Notes: generated from the sequence alone by a model not told the origin. A stretch of DNA of 64,000 nucleotides from Campylobacter sp. 19-13652 (GCF_019702925.1 NZ_AP024713.1:1612001-1676000), one strand, 5' to 3'. Counted from the first letter of the stretch, positions 38,043-46,543 are shown. A program made the numbers and translations.

Positions 38043-38537
38043 ATGATAGGTATCATTTATGGTAGCAGTATGGGAAATACTGCAGACGCTGCGAATTTAA
38101 TCGCTGAAACTTTAGGCTTGCCTTGTGAGGTGCTAAACGTGGGTGAGACCGACGCTGGCACAATAAATGGCTTTGACAAGCTAATCCTAGGTAGCTCTAC
38201 TTGGGGAAGTGGCGATTTGCAAGACGACTGGGACGCATTTGATTTTGGTTCGTTAAATTTAAGCGGAAAGACAGTCGCCTGCTTTGGTATGGGCGATAGC
38301 GCTAGCTACTCTGATGAGTACTGCAACGCTCTGGGAAAACTTTATGACGCAGCAAAAGCCGCTGGTGGTGATATGATAGACGCAAGCGTTAGCACAGATG
38401 GCTATGAGTTTGACGGCTCTGACTCTGTAAGGGATGGCAAATTCATAGGTCTTGCACTAGATGCTGATAATCAAGGTGATCTAACAGCTGAGCGCATAAG
38501 CAGTTGGGTGGCAAAAATAAAGCCTAGCTTTGAATAA
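38043..38537 (+). CDS. fldA: Flavodoxin
   Basis: FMN-binding electron carrier, essential in Campylobacter relatives as acceptor for pyruvate oxidation. The 164 residues begin with IIYGSSMGNTADAANLIAE, the phosphate-binding loop, then STWGSGDLQDDWD around the first FMN loop and FGMGDSASYSDEYCNA around the second. Length fits long-chain flavodoxins. Last gene of its operon. The single-chain pyruvate oxidoreductase at 14329 is the natural partner. Confidence 0.95.
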   Translation: MIGIIYGSSMGNTADAANLIAETLGLPCEVLNVGETDAGTINGFDKLILGSSTWGSGDLQDDWDAFDFGSLNLSGKTVACFGMGDSASYSDEYCNALGKLYDAAKAAGGDMIDASVSTDGYEFDGSDSVRDGKFIGLALDADNQGDLTAERISSWVAKIKPSFE

Positions 38538-38546
38538 TCCCTTCTA

Positions 38547-38570
38547 CCCACGCCCTATTTTGAGCGTGGG
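38547..38570 (+). terminator. Stem-loop after flavodoxin
   Basis: CCCACGC and GCGTGGG form a 7-bp stem around CTATTTTGA-type loop sequence, 10 bases after the stop. There is no following T-run, so it may be a 3'-end stabilising stem. Confidence 0.45.
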
Positions 38571-38614
38571 TTCGCCTCATAAGACTTAATAAAACCTACA
38601 AAAGGAGGCTTTAA

Positions 38615-39316
38615 ATGATAAATTTATCAAAAGTTGCCATCGCTGGCTTATTAATCACGACATCTTTAAGCGCTCATCAAATTTTTACAGTACAGCAAGA
38701 TAAGGGCTATGAGCTTAAGTTTTGGGCTGATGATCACTGGGAGGAGATAAAAAGCGATAATGTCGTCGGTGTAAGCGCATTTGACAAAGACGGCAAGCAA
38801 ATAAAAGCTGGATATGATTATAAAAATAACAAAATCCAAAGCCAAGGCGAGGTTGCATTAAGTGTTGTGATGTATGATTTAGGCTACTATAGCTTTACGC
38901 AAAATGAGCATTTTAACAAGCCTAGAAATGAAGTTAGTGGCACAATATACGACACTAGAAGGAATTTAAAATTTGGCAAAAGTGTGTTTAGCTGGAGTGA
39001 TGAGCTAAGTAAACCAGTGGGACTAAAACTAGAAATCACACCTCTTCAAAACCCACTAAATTTAAAGCAAGGCGACAAGCTAAAAGTGCTGGTTACGCTT
39101 GACGGAAAGCCATTTAGCGGTGCTAGCTTTGAGGATCAAAATGATGATTTAGACATCAAGGCTGATGAAGACGGCATAGCGCATATACCACTAAGCGCGC
39201 CACGAGATGGGCTTAGCATAATAGCAGCTGGGGTGAAACTGCCGTTTTATATAGGCGATAAACTAGCCCAAACCCTGCAGCTTACTTGCACGCTTAGCTT
39301 TAAGCAGGCAAAATAA
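38615..39316 (+). CDS. Periplasmic DUF4198/NikM-like protein
   Basis: A 233-residue exported protein. The signal peptide ends ITTSLSAHQIF, so the mature chain would start with His, as in many DUF4198 and nickel-uptake accessory proteins where the N-terminal His may bind metal. The rest is beta-rich, with an Ig-like C-terminal part (KVLVTLDGKPFSGASFEDQNDD). No transporter genes adjoin it. A good ribosome site (AAAGGAGG) precedes the ATG. Metal role is inferred. Confidence 0.65.
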   Translation: MINLSKVAIAGLLITTSLSAHQIFTVQQDKGYELKFWADDHWEEIKSDNVVGVSAFDKDGKQIKAGYDYKNNKIQSQGEVALSVVMYDLGYYSFTQNEHFNKPRNEVSGTIYDTRRNLKFGKSVFSWSDELSKPVGLKLEITPLQNPLNLKQGDKLKVLVTLDGKPFSGASFEDQNDDLDIKADEDGIAHIPLSAPRDGLSIIAAGVKLPFYIGDKLAQTLQLTCTLSFKQAK

Positions 39317-39333
39317 AGCCTAAATCTGGCTTT
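39315..39333 (+). terminator. Probable terminator for the DUF4198-like gene
   Basis: AAAGCC and GGCTTT form a 6-bp stem around TAAATCT directly at the stop codon, followed by AAATTTAAT. Confidence 0.5.
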
Positions 39334-39514
39334 AAATTTAATCTCTCCAGCCGCATCTCAATGGCAAAAATTTGCACTCATAATGCGGCAGGAGGCGAGC
39401 TTATAATAAAATAATATAAAACCACGATAGTTTCAATCTAATTTTGGATATTATTTAAATAAATTTTAAATTTCTTAAAATAACAAATTTAATGGGTACA
39501 GATAAAATAATTTG

Positions 39515-39895
39515 ACCATTTTAAACAATAGCGTGCTTTATAAATTTCAAAAGCAAACTCTATACACACATGAGCGGCTTATTCATCGCTAGTATAGCAT
39601 TGAAGCACTCGCTCATGTCCAGTTTTGCTTTACTAAGATTTTGCTTTTGTTTACAAAACAGACATAAATGCAATAAACGTACTATTGGGTAACTACTTGC
39701 TGTACTTGCGCCAAGGACATATCCGTGGTTTCTAGGCAAAACCTAGCAAACGCTTGTAATATAAAGATACATAAAAATAGTAAGCTTACTAAGCTTTACT
39801 TAGGGGAATTTATTAGATATTTTTGTGCTAAAAGCTACCAGTATAAACTAGTGATATTGGGCTTATAAAGCAGCTTAAATTTATTATAATAAAAT
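39515..39895. repeat. Non-coding dispersed repeat, copy A
   Basis: Within a 970-base gene-free gap (39317-40289). It shares an ordered series of similar blocks with copy B at 43945-44410: TTTTAAACAATA near the left end, GGCTTATTCATCG, TTTCTAGGCAAAACCTAG at 39729-39746, and TAAAAGCTACC with a following TATTGGGCTTATAAAG. Copy A also contains an inverted pair CATGAGCG/CGCTCATG. The rest of the gap is AT-rich, with a GCCGCAT/ATGCGGC pair at 39350-39389 and nothing else I can support. Confidence 0.6.
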
Positions 39896-40289
39896 GCCAA
39901 TATAGCAAAAATAAGAGGCATACGTAATCCCCGCCCATACTCAAAATTTCTGCTTAAAAATACACAAAGGCAGAATTTTATAAACAATATGCCTATTAAA
40001 AAATTACTAAGATAACCATTTGACCTATAAAACAACATAGATTTTTACATTATTTTAAAATCTTATCACCCACTAGCTCTTACAAAATCACAAGAGATTA
40101 AAGATTACTGATATGATAAGTATTTATGGACGAGATGCGTATTTATAAACTGATTACCCATATTTATTTTAAAAATAAAATTTATCAAAGTTCAATAAAG
40201 CTTAAAAATTTAAAGTACTTGGGAGTTTTAAATTGTGGTGAGATGGTCGCACGGATATAAAAATTAAAGGCGCAAATGCGCCCTTAAAA

Positions 40290-40643
40290 TTATAAAGCGG
40301 CTTTAGCCTTCTGTGCTACCACTGCAAAAGCAGCTGCATCATTCATAGCCATATCTGCTAAAATCTTTCTATCTAGCTCTATGCCAGCTTTTTTAAGCCC
40401 GTTTATAAATCTTGAGTAGCTTATGTCATTTAGTCTGCAAGCAGCATTTATACGCACTATCCATAATCGGCGGAAATCGCGCTTTTTCTGGCGTCTGTCG
40501 CGATATGCGTATACTAGACTTCTTTCTAGCTGCTCCTTAGCTTTTCTAAAGTGCTTGTGTCTTGCACTATAAAAGCCACGAGCAAGCTTTAATACCTTCT
40601 TGTGTCGTCGGCGTCTAACCACGCCTGTTTTAACTCTTGCCAT
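40290..40643 (-). CDS. rplT: 50S ribosomal protein L20
   Basis: Binds 23S rRNA early in large-subunit assembly. The 117 basic residues start [30 protein letters not shown], the family signature, and include the [14 protein letters not shown] motif. Follows rpmI on the same strand with an 81-base gap. Confidence 0.97.
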   Translation of the reverse strand: MARVKTGVVRRRRHKKVLKLARGFYSARHKHFRKAKEQLERSLVYAYRDRRQKKRDFRRLWIVRINAACRLNDISYSRFINGLKKAGIELDRKILADMAMNDAAAFAVVAQKAKAAL

Positions 40644-40724
40644 ATTTATCCTTTACAAATTGGCGCCCATATATGGGTCTTGCCCGAAATTCGGGGAGTT
40701 TGAATGACTAATTTTGTCAAAAAC

Positions 40725-40922
40725 TTATACGCCGAGCATCTTTTTAACAGCGCTTACATTTGTGCTATCGACATACTGCGGCTGTCTTAGATTTCTCTTT
40801 CGCTTTTGTGATTTTTTGGTCAAGATATGGCTGCGAAAAGCTGAGCCTCTTTTTATCTTGTTTTTACCCACTTTAAAGCGTTTGGCGGCACTGCTTACGG
40901 TTTTCATCTTTGGCATTGCCAA
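40725..40922 (-). CDS. rpmI: 50S ribosomal protein L35
   Basis: Small basic large-subunit protein. The 65 residues begin [32 protein letters not shown], typical of L35, and end in the LGV tail. The MAMPKMKTV start allows ATG 40922 or one two codons later; AAGGAG lies upstream of the first. No infC is adjacent. Confidence 0.96.
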   Translation of the reverse strand: MAMPKMKTVSSAAKRFKVGKNKIKRGSAFRSHILTKKSQKRKRNLRQPQYVDSTNVSAVKKMLGV

Positions 40923-41002
40923 CTCCTTGTAAAAAAAGTGAACGTAGATATTACAAAAAAATTGCTTTAAATTTGATTAAGCAAGGGGCTAAGCCCTCGC
41001 TA

Positions 41003-42517
41003 CTATCTTAACTCGTAAAGCATATTTTTACCGTTTTCATAGCTTAAAACCACAGGCAAATCGTTTACAAAAGTAATGCCTTGAATATTTAAAATCTCCT
41101 TTGGCAAACCCACAACTTCGGTGATAGTCTGCTCTTTTGTGTCAATGACTAAAAGCAGATTATAAGCCTTGCTAACCGCATAAAGCCTACCTGCATTAAA
41201 CGCAAGTCCAGTGATATAAAGCTCATCAAGTTTTCTGCCATCTTTTAGCTTTACATTCGCCGCTAATTCTGGGGTGTACTCAGCCTCTAAGCCCTTATCA
41301 GAATTAAGTTGCTTAATAATAAAAAGCCTCGTATAAGTGCCATTTGGTATAGTTGCCATATAGCCGTATTTGCCATCGTTTGCGTAGCTTTGGATGTAGT
41401 TTAGCTTTGAACGAGATGTCTTTAGACGGTTCCTCCAGCCATCGGCGCTAAATTTATCATAGCCTTTAATGAAATTTGCATAGCCTTTGATTAAATCATC
41501 GCTTTTTTGGGTTTTGACGTCTATTAGGGTTTTATTTGAGCCCATTATACGAATTACGCCATCTTTTACGTAGCTAGCACCCGCAAAATCCGTAATCGTG
41601 GCTGAGAAATAAGGATCAAGCAAAAAGCTATCTTTTAAGCTTAAATCGCTATTAGCCACGTAAAAACCGTGATTTTGCGTGCTTATTAAATACTCGCCGT
41701 TTGCGTAAGTAATGTCAATAGCTGGAGCATTTGTACTAAATTCAATGCTCTTTTTGCCAGCTATGCTTAAGCTTTGAGTTAGCTCAAGTGGCGCACCAGC
41801 CGCGTCTTGAGAGAAGCTGAAGTTTGAAGCTGGAGTAAGCGGATAATCAGGCTCGCTTATCGTACGACGCTTGCCAAAAAAGCTCTGCACTACCTTAAAG
41901 CCGTCCCAGCTCTCGCTAGACCAGATGATGTATTTGGGATTAAAGCTAAAGCGCACTGGATCGCCCTGCCCCCAAAACGGCGGAGGACCAGTAGAGACAA
42001 AAGCCTGAATGGCATTTGAGCTAACCACCACAAAAAACACCCAAAACGCCAAAAACGGAGCGCCGACTAGCTTGCGCCACTTTGCCCCATGAGAGGCAAA
42101 TTCCTCAGCAAAGCCCTCAGGGCGCGGCGCAAAAAAGAAAATAACACCGAGCACTAGCACCACAGCCCAAAATACCACTTCAGCCCAAAACTGAGTATGT
42201 ATGCCAAATATCGCTACACCAAAGCCCTGCCCTATATCCTCAAGCGCGTGCGCACCGTAATGATAAAAACTCTCCCAAAGCCCAAAAGCCGTCATTATTA
42301 GCAGCATACCAAGATAACGAGGACGCATGCCATATCGCAGGATAAAAAGCACCGCCACGCCGATATAAATCATACTCTGGCGCTGCCCCCAGCAAAGCGT
42401 GCAGGGACTATCGCCCAAAACGTAGCCAAAGATAAAATTTGCTATGCCCACAGGTAGGGCAAAAATGCCTATCGCCGCAAGGGCAAAAAGCGTGTAAAAA
42501 CGTCTAGCCTTTTGCAT
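41003..42517 (-). CDS. dsbI: Disulfide-bond oxidase DsbI (DsbB-like with propeller domain)
   Basis: Inner-membrane thiol oxidase thought to re-oxidise periplasmic Dsb partners with quinone. The 504 residues consist of a DsbB-like part with about five helices and the active-site motif SPCTLCWGQ near residue 38-42, then a long periplasmic beta-propeller-like domain (from about 170). No cysteine other than this CxxC pair exists in the protein, so the second pair of classical DsbB is missing. The small dba gene precedes it, as in C. jejuni, 9 bases away. Confidence 0.9.
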   Translation of the reverse strand: MQKARRFYTLFALAAIGIFALPVGIANFIFGYVLGDSPCTLCWGQRQSMIYIGVAVLFILRYGMRPRYLGMLLIMTAFGLWESFYHYGAHALEDIGQGFGVAIFGIHTQFWAEVVFWAVVLVLGVIFFFAPRPEGFAEEFASHGAKWRKLVGAPFLAFWVFFVVVSSNAIQAFVSTGPPPFWGQGDPVRFSFNPKYIIWSSESWDGFKVVQSFFGKRRTISEPDYPLTPASNFSFSQDAAGAPLELTQSLSIAGKKSIEFSTNAPAIDITYANGEYLISTQNHGFYVANSDLSLKDSFLLDPYFSATITDFAGASYVKDGVIRIMGSNKTLIDVKTQKSDDLIKGYANFIKGYDKFSADGWRNRLKTSRSKLNYIQSYANDGKYGYMATIPNGTYTRLFIIKQLNSDKGLEAEYTPELAANVKLKDGRKLDELYITGLAFNAGRLYAVSKAYNLLLVIDTKEQTITEVVGLPKEILNIQGITFVNDLPVVLSYENGKNMLYELR

Positions 42518-42526
42518 TTTGTCCCC

Positions 42527-42691
42527 TTAAAGCGATATATTTGGCAAAAGAGCCGAAACGTGTCCGTAATACATAAACGCCGCCATAACCCAAGCAAAGA
42601 CAAAAAGCCCAAAGGCGAGATTTTCTTTTTCGGGCTTTTTGTAGATTAAAAATACAGCTATGATGACTATCACTAGCCCCAAAAATTCCAT
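42527..42691 (-). CDS. dba: Dba-like small membrane protein
   Basis: A 54-residue protein of the Dba type encoded directly before dsbI. It has an N-terminal hydrophobic helix (MEFLGLVIVIIAVFLIY), a short charged loop KKPEKEN and a second helix, so two transmembrane spans. In C. jejuni Dba is required for DsbI production. The match rests on position, size and topology, not on a recognised motif. A strong ribosome site (AAGGGGAA) precedes the ATG at 42689-42691. Confidence 0.8.
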   Translation of the reverse strand: MEFLGLVIVIIAVFLIYKKPEKENLAFGLFVFAWVMAAFMYYGHVSALLPNISL

Positions 42692-42776
42692 AGTTTCCCC
42701 TTAAGATTTAAGTTAATGAAACCATGGTAACACAAAGGGGCTTAATTTAATATTAATATTTTTTTAACTTTTTTAA

Positions 42777-43217
42777 TTAAATTAAAAACATTAGCTTGGC
42801 AAATAGTACTATAAAAAATCCGAGAACTAAAACAAACTTATGAAAGTGAAGCTGCATAAATTTTGGGCTAGGCTTTTTAAGCGCACGGCAGCTAAGAGAG
42901 AGCGCTACACCAGCAAAAATAATAAGCGCAAGAGCGACCTTAATCATAAAAATTTTCTGCAAAGGTGTGTCAAAATAGCCTATATTTCGGTTTACCCATG
43001 TACTCATCATAATCCCACCGCTAAGCAGTAAAAGCAAAAGGCAAACTGGCATAATCTTAATCGCACGCTTTACTATGGCTTGTTTTACAGCCTCAAACCT
43101 CTCGCCCAAATCGCCCTTTGCGCGGGCAAAAATCACCACGTCAAAAAAGACAAAACCTAAAAATATAATGGCGCAAAAAAGGTGAATAATCTGCGCGTAT
43201 GGATAAAGTGCTTGCAT
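42777..43217 (-). CDS. CopD-like integral membrane protein
   Basis: A 146-residue inner-membrane protein with four hydrophobic helices. The start ATG 43217 (MQALYPYAQIIHLFCAIIFLG) follows AAAGGAA; a more upstream in-frame start has none. The first helix with IIHLFCAIIFLG and the basic loop KRAIKI resemble the CopD/YqhA-type copper-resistance membrane family. A His-bearing tail (MQLHFHKFVLV) precedes the last helix. Divergent from the pseH-like gene, with a Fur-box-like palindrome between. Metal or haem role is inferred only. Confidence 0.6.
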   Translation of the reverse strand: MQALYPYAQIIHLFCAIIFLGFVFFDVVIFARAKGDLGERFEAVKQAIVKRAIKIMPVCLLLLLLSGGIMMSTWVNRNIGYFDTPLQKIFMIKVALALIIFAGVALSLSCRALKKPSPKFMQLHFHKFVLVLGFFIVLFAKLMFLI

Positions 43218-43269
43218 TGTTTTTCCTTTGAATTTTTGCGATATTTTAGCAGGGATTTGGCTTTTTGGC

Positions 43270-43286
43270 AATGATTATTATCAATT
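43270..43286. promoter_or_regulatory. Candidate Fur box between CopD-like and pseH-like genes
   Basis: AATGATTATTATCAATT, an approximate palindrome close to the Fur consensus core (TGATxATxATCA), lies 53 bases before the CopD-like start and 71 before the pseH-like start. Suggestive only. Confidence 0.4.
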
Positions 43287-43356
43287 AAATAAATAAAAAA
43301 TTTAAACTATATTTGGTAAAGATATGCTAAATTTAACATGTAAAAAGGGGCGACGA

Positions 43357-43829
43357 ATGAGATATGAAACGGCGATTTTAATCGATTTTATAAAATTAAA
43401 TTCAGAACTTAAAAGACTTATTTTTGAGTGGAGAAATTCTAAATTTGTAGCTAGTAAAATGGTGAATAAGCGTATAAATTTAAAGCAGCATTTAAACTTT
43501 CTTAAATCTTTATCTCACGACAAAACGCGCAAATACTATCTAATAACGGCTGTAATGGGGGGGTGCGACGCTATGTTGGGGTTATAAATTTTACAGAGAT
43601 TAAACAAAGTGAGTGGGAGTTTGGAGTATACAAATCGCCAAAACTGCGTAAACTTGGGCGCTTTTTAATGCGTATCATACTAATTCAAGCCAAGATACTA
43701 GGGGCAAAAACTCTAATATGTAGGGTAAAAAAGGAAAATAAAAAAGCAGCTTACCTTTATTTCAGTAGCGGTTTTAGTGAATATTTCCAAGATAATGAAT
43801 ATATATTTTTAAAGAAAACTTTAGTATAA
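43357..43829 (+). pseudogene. pseH: Phase-variable PseH-like N-acetyltransferase, currently OFF
   Basis: PseH acetylates UDP-4-amino-sugar in pseudaminic acid synthesis for flagellin glycosylation. The GNAT family protein is split by a frameshift at a G7 tract (43557-43563). Upstream, MRYETAILIDFIKLNSELKR to YYLITAVMGG ends at a stop at 43587. In the next frame, YVGVINFTEIKQSEWEFGVYKSPKLRKLGRFLM and CRVKKENKKAAYLYFSSGF follow. Adding one G (or removing two) restores a single reading frame of about 157 residues. The start ATG 43357 has AAGGGG six bases upstream. Whether the OFF state is biological or an assembly miscount cannot be decided here. Confidence 0.85.
43557..43563 (+). repeat. G7 tract within the pseH-like gene
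   Basis: Seven G inside the coding sequence; it is exactly where the two reading frames join. Confidence 0.9.
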
Positions 43830-43944
43830 AATTTAAATAAAAATATTAATTAATATAGTTTAAATTTAGTGGCTTTGCCAATTAGTCTCTTAAATAATTG
43901 CCACGCATTAAAATTAGCTTACTAAATCCCTTTTATAAATTCCA

Positions 43945-44410
43945 CCCTTTTAAACAATATTACTTTACAAATTTAAAAGACAAGCCTTTGTGCGCATTAG
44001 TGGCTTATTAATCGATTGCTATGTATTCATATATGACATAGGAACGCATACAACCCGCAAAATAGCTTAGTGGAGTAACTGCTTATTGTGTGCTAATTAA
44101 GCTAAAACAAACGAAGTGCAGTTTCTGTGAAAACAAGGCGTAGCCGAAGTTTATTTAAAACAAGCATATTCAGTTGGTATAGCTACGATTTCTAGACAAA
44201 GCCTAGCAAAACTGGACGCAGACAGGGCGTATCCCTGCGATGTAAGTCACGTAAAACAGTGGGTTAGGTGTTATCCTAGGATAGTTTTTAAATTTTACAG
44301 AACTTTATGAATAATATTGTGTTGATATTACATAGTAATGGCGCTAATGTTAAAAGCTGCTAGCAAAAATTAGTAGTATTAGGTTTGTAAAGTGGTTAAA
44401 ATTTTATCAT
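43945..44410. repeat. Non-coding dispersed repeat, copy B
   Basis: Inside a gap of about 690 bases (43830-44518) with no supported gene. Blocks in the same order as copy A: TTTTAAACAAT (43948), GGCTTATTAATCG, TTTCTAGACAAAGCCTAG (44189-44206) and TAAAAGCTGC with TATTAGGTTTGTAAAG. It is longer than copy A by roughly 90 bases, with extra segments such as CAGGGCGTATCCCTG that can fold into a short hairpin. Confidence 0.6.
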
Positions 44411-44518
44411 ATCACCAAAAAATAGCGCTAAACTAAAGCTTGCTTGATTTAAGGCTCTGCTATCTTAATTGCTTTAACCAATGAAGCTTAAAAAATTTTA
44501 CCAGGAACAACCATAAAA

Positions 44519-45172
44519 CTAACCAGCTATGGTTTTAACAAACTCAACCGCATCAAAAGTAGTGTCAAAGATTTTATCATTATATTCAAGCAAGGTGCTA
44601 AAGCTAGCATATCCGCAAAGTACGCTTATGGCATTTACACCAGCAGCCTTTGCTGCGAGTGAATCAAGTGGGGTGTCACCTATCATAAAAACGTCTTTTA
44701 GCCCACCATTAAACTTAAGCCTTTCAAGCGCCGTCAAAATAGGCTCAGCATCTGGCTTTGGACGTGTAACGTCATTTCGCCCCACAAGCACGTTAAAATA
44801 CTCTCTTACGCCCAGCACATCTAAAAGCTCTGGGAGTTTGTTTGAATTTTTAGTCGTTACAATGCCAAGATTTGCGAAGCTGTGCGCTAGCTCTATCGCC
44901 TCTTTTGCTCTTGGCAGGAGCTTTGTTTGGCTTAAAAATACAGGTAGATAATACTCTCTATAAGCCTTAATATAGCTTGCAACTTCGTCCTTTGGCGCAC
45001 CAAGAGAGGTAAAAATATCCTCTAACGTATAGCCTATGAGACTTTTTGCGTACGATTTATCAGGGGTTGGCTTACCATGTGCCAAAAAAGCGGCGTCAAA
45101 ACCGTTAAGTATGGCGTCCGTGGAGTCTATCAGAGTGCCGTCAAGATCAAATAAAATAGCGATTTTTTTCAT
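44519..45172 (-). CDS. gph: HAD-family phosphatase, phosphoglycolate phosphatase type
   Basis: Haloacid-dehalogenase phosphatase, most like phosphoglycolate phosphatase. The 217 residues carry motif 1 FDLDGTLIDST at the N-terminus with catalytic Asp pair, motif 2 TTKNS, the helical cap between, and the motif 3/4 block RPKPDAEPI and MIGDTPLDSLAAKAAG. No signal peptide. It lies 46 bases after cadF on the same strand. Specificity is inferred from family resemblance. Confidence 0.85.
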   Translation of the reverse strand: MKKIAILFDLDGTLIDSTDAILNGFDAAFLAHGKPTPDKSYAKSLIGYTLEDIFTSLGAPKDEVASYIKAYREYYLPVFLSQTKLLPRAKEAIELAHSFANLGIVTTKNSNKLPELLDVLGVREYFNVLVGRNDVTRPKPDAEPILTALERLKFNGGLKDVFMIGDTPLDSLAAKAAGVNAISVLCGYASFSTLLEYNDKIFDTTFDAVEFVKTIAG

Positions 45173-45218
45173 TTAAATTAAGCAAGATGGGCGTAAAAGC
45201 CCATCTTATTAAGAGTTA

Positions 45219-46232
45219 TTATTTTTTGAAAGTCGCTTCAACACGGCGGTTTTCAGCGCGACCTTCTTTAGTTTTGTTTGTAGCTACTGGATTAGCTTCA
45301 CCATATCCAACAGTAGTGATTTTCTCAGACTCAACGCCGTCTTTTACAAGTACTTCTTTAACGGCATTTGCACGCTTTTGAGATAGTTTTAGGTTGTAAG
45401 CTTCGCTACCAACGCTATCTGTATAACCTGATAGGATTACACTATAAGCAGGGTTTACTTTCATAAAATCAGCAACCTCTTTAATGCGCTGTACGTAGTT
45501 TTCTGAAACTTTATAGCTGTCAAATGCAAAATTTACGTCTTTTAATACGATTTTTTTCTCGCAGCCTGTCTCATCTACAACAACGCCAGCTGGAGTATTT
45601 GGGCATTTATCAGCGTCATTTAACACGCCATCATTATCATCATCAAGAACCACAACAGTCTCCTCAACAACAACAACTGGTGTAGCAGCTACAACTGGTG
45701 TAGCTTTTTTATCAAGACCAAAAGCAAAGCCTAGAGTGTAGAATAGGTTATGATCTGCATGCTCGAATTTAATCTCATCACGAACTTCTGCTTTAAGAGC
45801 GAATTGATCTGTAATTTGGTAGCGCACACCAGCACCATACTGACCAAAGCCGCCATCTTCATTTTTAACAAACGCTTTTGGAACGTCCTCATAACCAACG
45901 CCGATTAAGCCGTAAACACCCACTTTATCAGTAATGTCAAATAAATTTTTAACACCATTTACATAATATCGATTTACTCTACCTTTGCGAGTTTCTCTAT
46001 TTTGTGTTTCTTTTACGCTTGGAGCGTAGTCAAAGCCTAGCTCAACTTGATCTAAAAAGAAATTTTCTAAGTTTCTAGCAGCTCTTATACCAACTGAAAC
46101 GTTTTCATTGTTTATGCCTAGATTACCCTCTGCGTGTACCCCGCTTATTGTAGGTGTAATCTCATAGTTATAAGCCGCTTCACCAGCAAACAAAGCCGTG
46201 CTAGCAACAAGTGCTAATGCAATTTTTTTCAT
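45219..46232 (-). CDS. cadF: OmpA-family outer membrane protein, CadF homologue
   Basis: Outer membrane protein; C. jejuni CadF is a fibronectin adhesin. The 337 residues comprise a signal peptide (about 1-16), an eight-stranded barrel region (about 18-175), a Pro/Val/Thr hinge with an acidic DDDNDGVLNDADKCPNTP calcium-type repeat (about 197-215), and a peptidoglycan-binding OmpA domain with YTDSVGSEAYNLKLSQKRA near 274. The position of the C. jejuni FRLS fibronectin motif is YQIT (138-141), so adhesin function is uncertain. It follows rpsI, as in C. jejuni, but has its own promoter. Confidence 0.92.
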   Translation of the reverse strand: MKKIALALVASTALFAGEAAYNYEITPTISGVHAEGNLGINNENVSVGIRAARNLENFFLDQVELGFDYAPSVKETQNRETRKGRVNRYYVNGVKNLFDITDKVGVYGLIGVGYEDVPKAFVKNEDGGFGQYGAGVRYQITDQFALKAEVRDEIKFEHADHNLFYTLGFAFGLDKKATPVVAATPVVVVEETVVVLDDDNDGVLNDADKCPNTPAGVVVDETGCEKKIVLKDVNFAFDSYKVSENYVQRIKEVADFMKVNPAYSVILSGYTDSVGSEAYNLKLSQKRANAVKEVLVKDGVESEKITTVGYGEANPVATNKTKEGRAENRRVEATFKK

Positions 46233-46282
46233 GAATATCTCCTTAAAAACTCCTGCCCTTATTTGGACTAAAGTGAAATGAA

Positions 46283-46288
46283 ATTATA
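46283..46288 (-). promoter_or_regulatory. -10 element for cadF
   Basis: TATAAT on the minus strand (context TTAGATATAATTTC), 50 bases before the cadF ATG. The 302-base gap to rpsI holds this and the hairpin array. Confidence 0.6.
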
Positions 46289-46476
46289 TCTAATTTTTTA
46301 TTAAATGTCTAAAAACAGAGCTTAAATAAAAAGACAATATCGTATATTTTTGTAATTAAAATTCTAAAATTTAAAGATTCAAAGTTTGAGAAGTTTTACA
46401 AGGAGCTTGTACCCCTTGTAAAAATATATAAATATATCCAAAAACGCCAGCTTTTAAATTTAAAGCTAACACTTTC

Positions 46477-46543
46477 AAAAAAACGCTTATTAGCGTTTTC
46501 AAAGAAACGATTAACGTTTTCAGAGAAACGCTTATTAGCGTTT
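46477..46543 (-). terminator. Tandem hairpin array ending rpsI; last unit a terminator
   Basis: Three hairpins of near-identical sequence: AAACGCTAATAAGCGTTT (46526-46543), AACGTTAATCGTT-type (about 46505-46519) and AAAACGCTAATAAGCGTTTT (46480-46499). The first contains the rpsI stop codon; the last is followed by a T-run and forms a strong terminator. Confidence 0.8.

Noticed and set aside
39835-40038. 67-codon minus-strand frame in the intergenic gap
   Set aside because: No ribosome site before the ATG, and the left end overlaps the non-coding repeat; not supported as a gene.
46477-46543. CRISPR-like repeat array
   Set aside because: Units are palindromic, nearly contiguous and have no unique spacers of constant length; they are hairpins.
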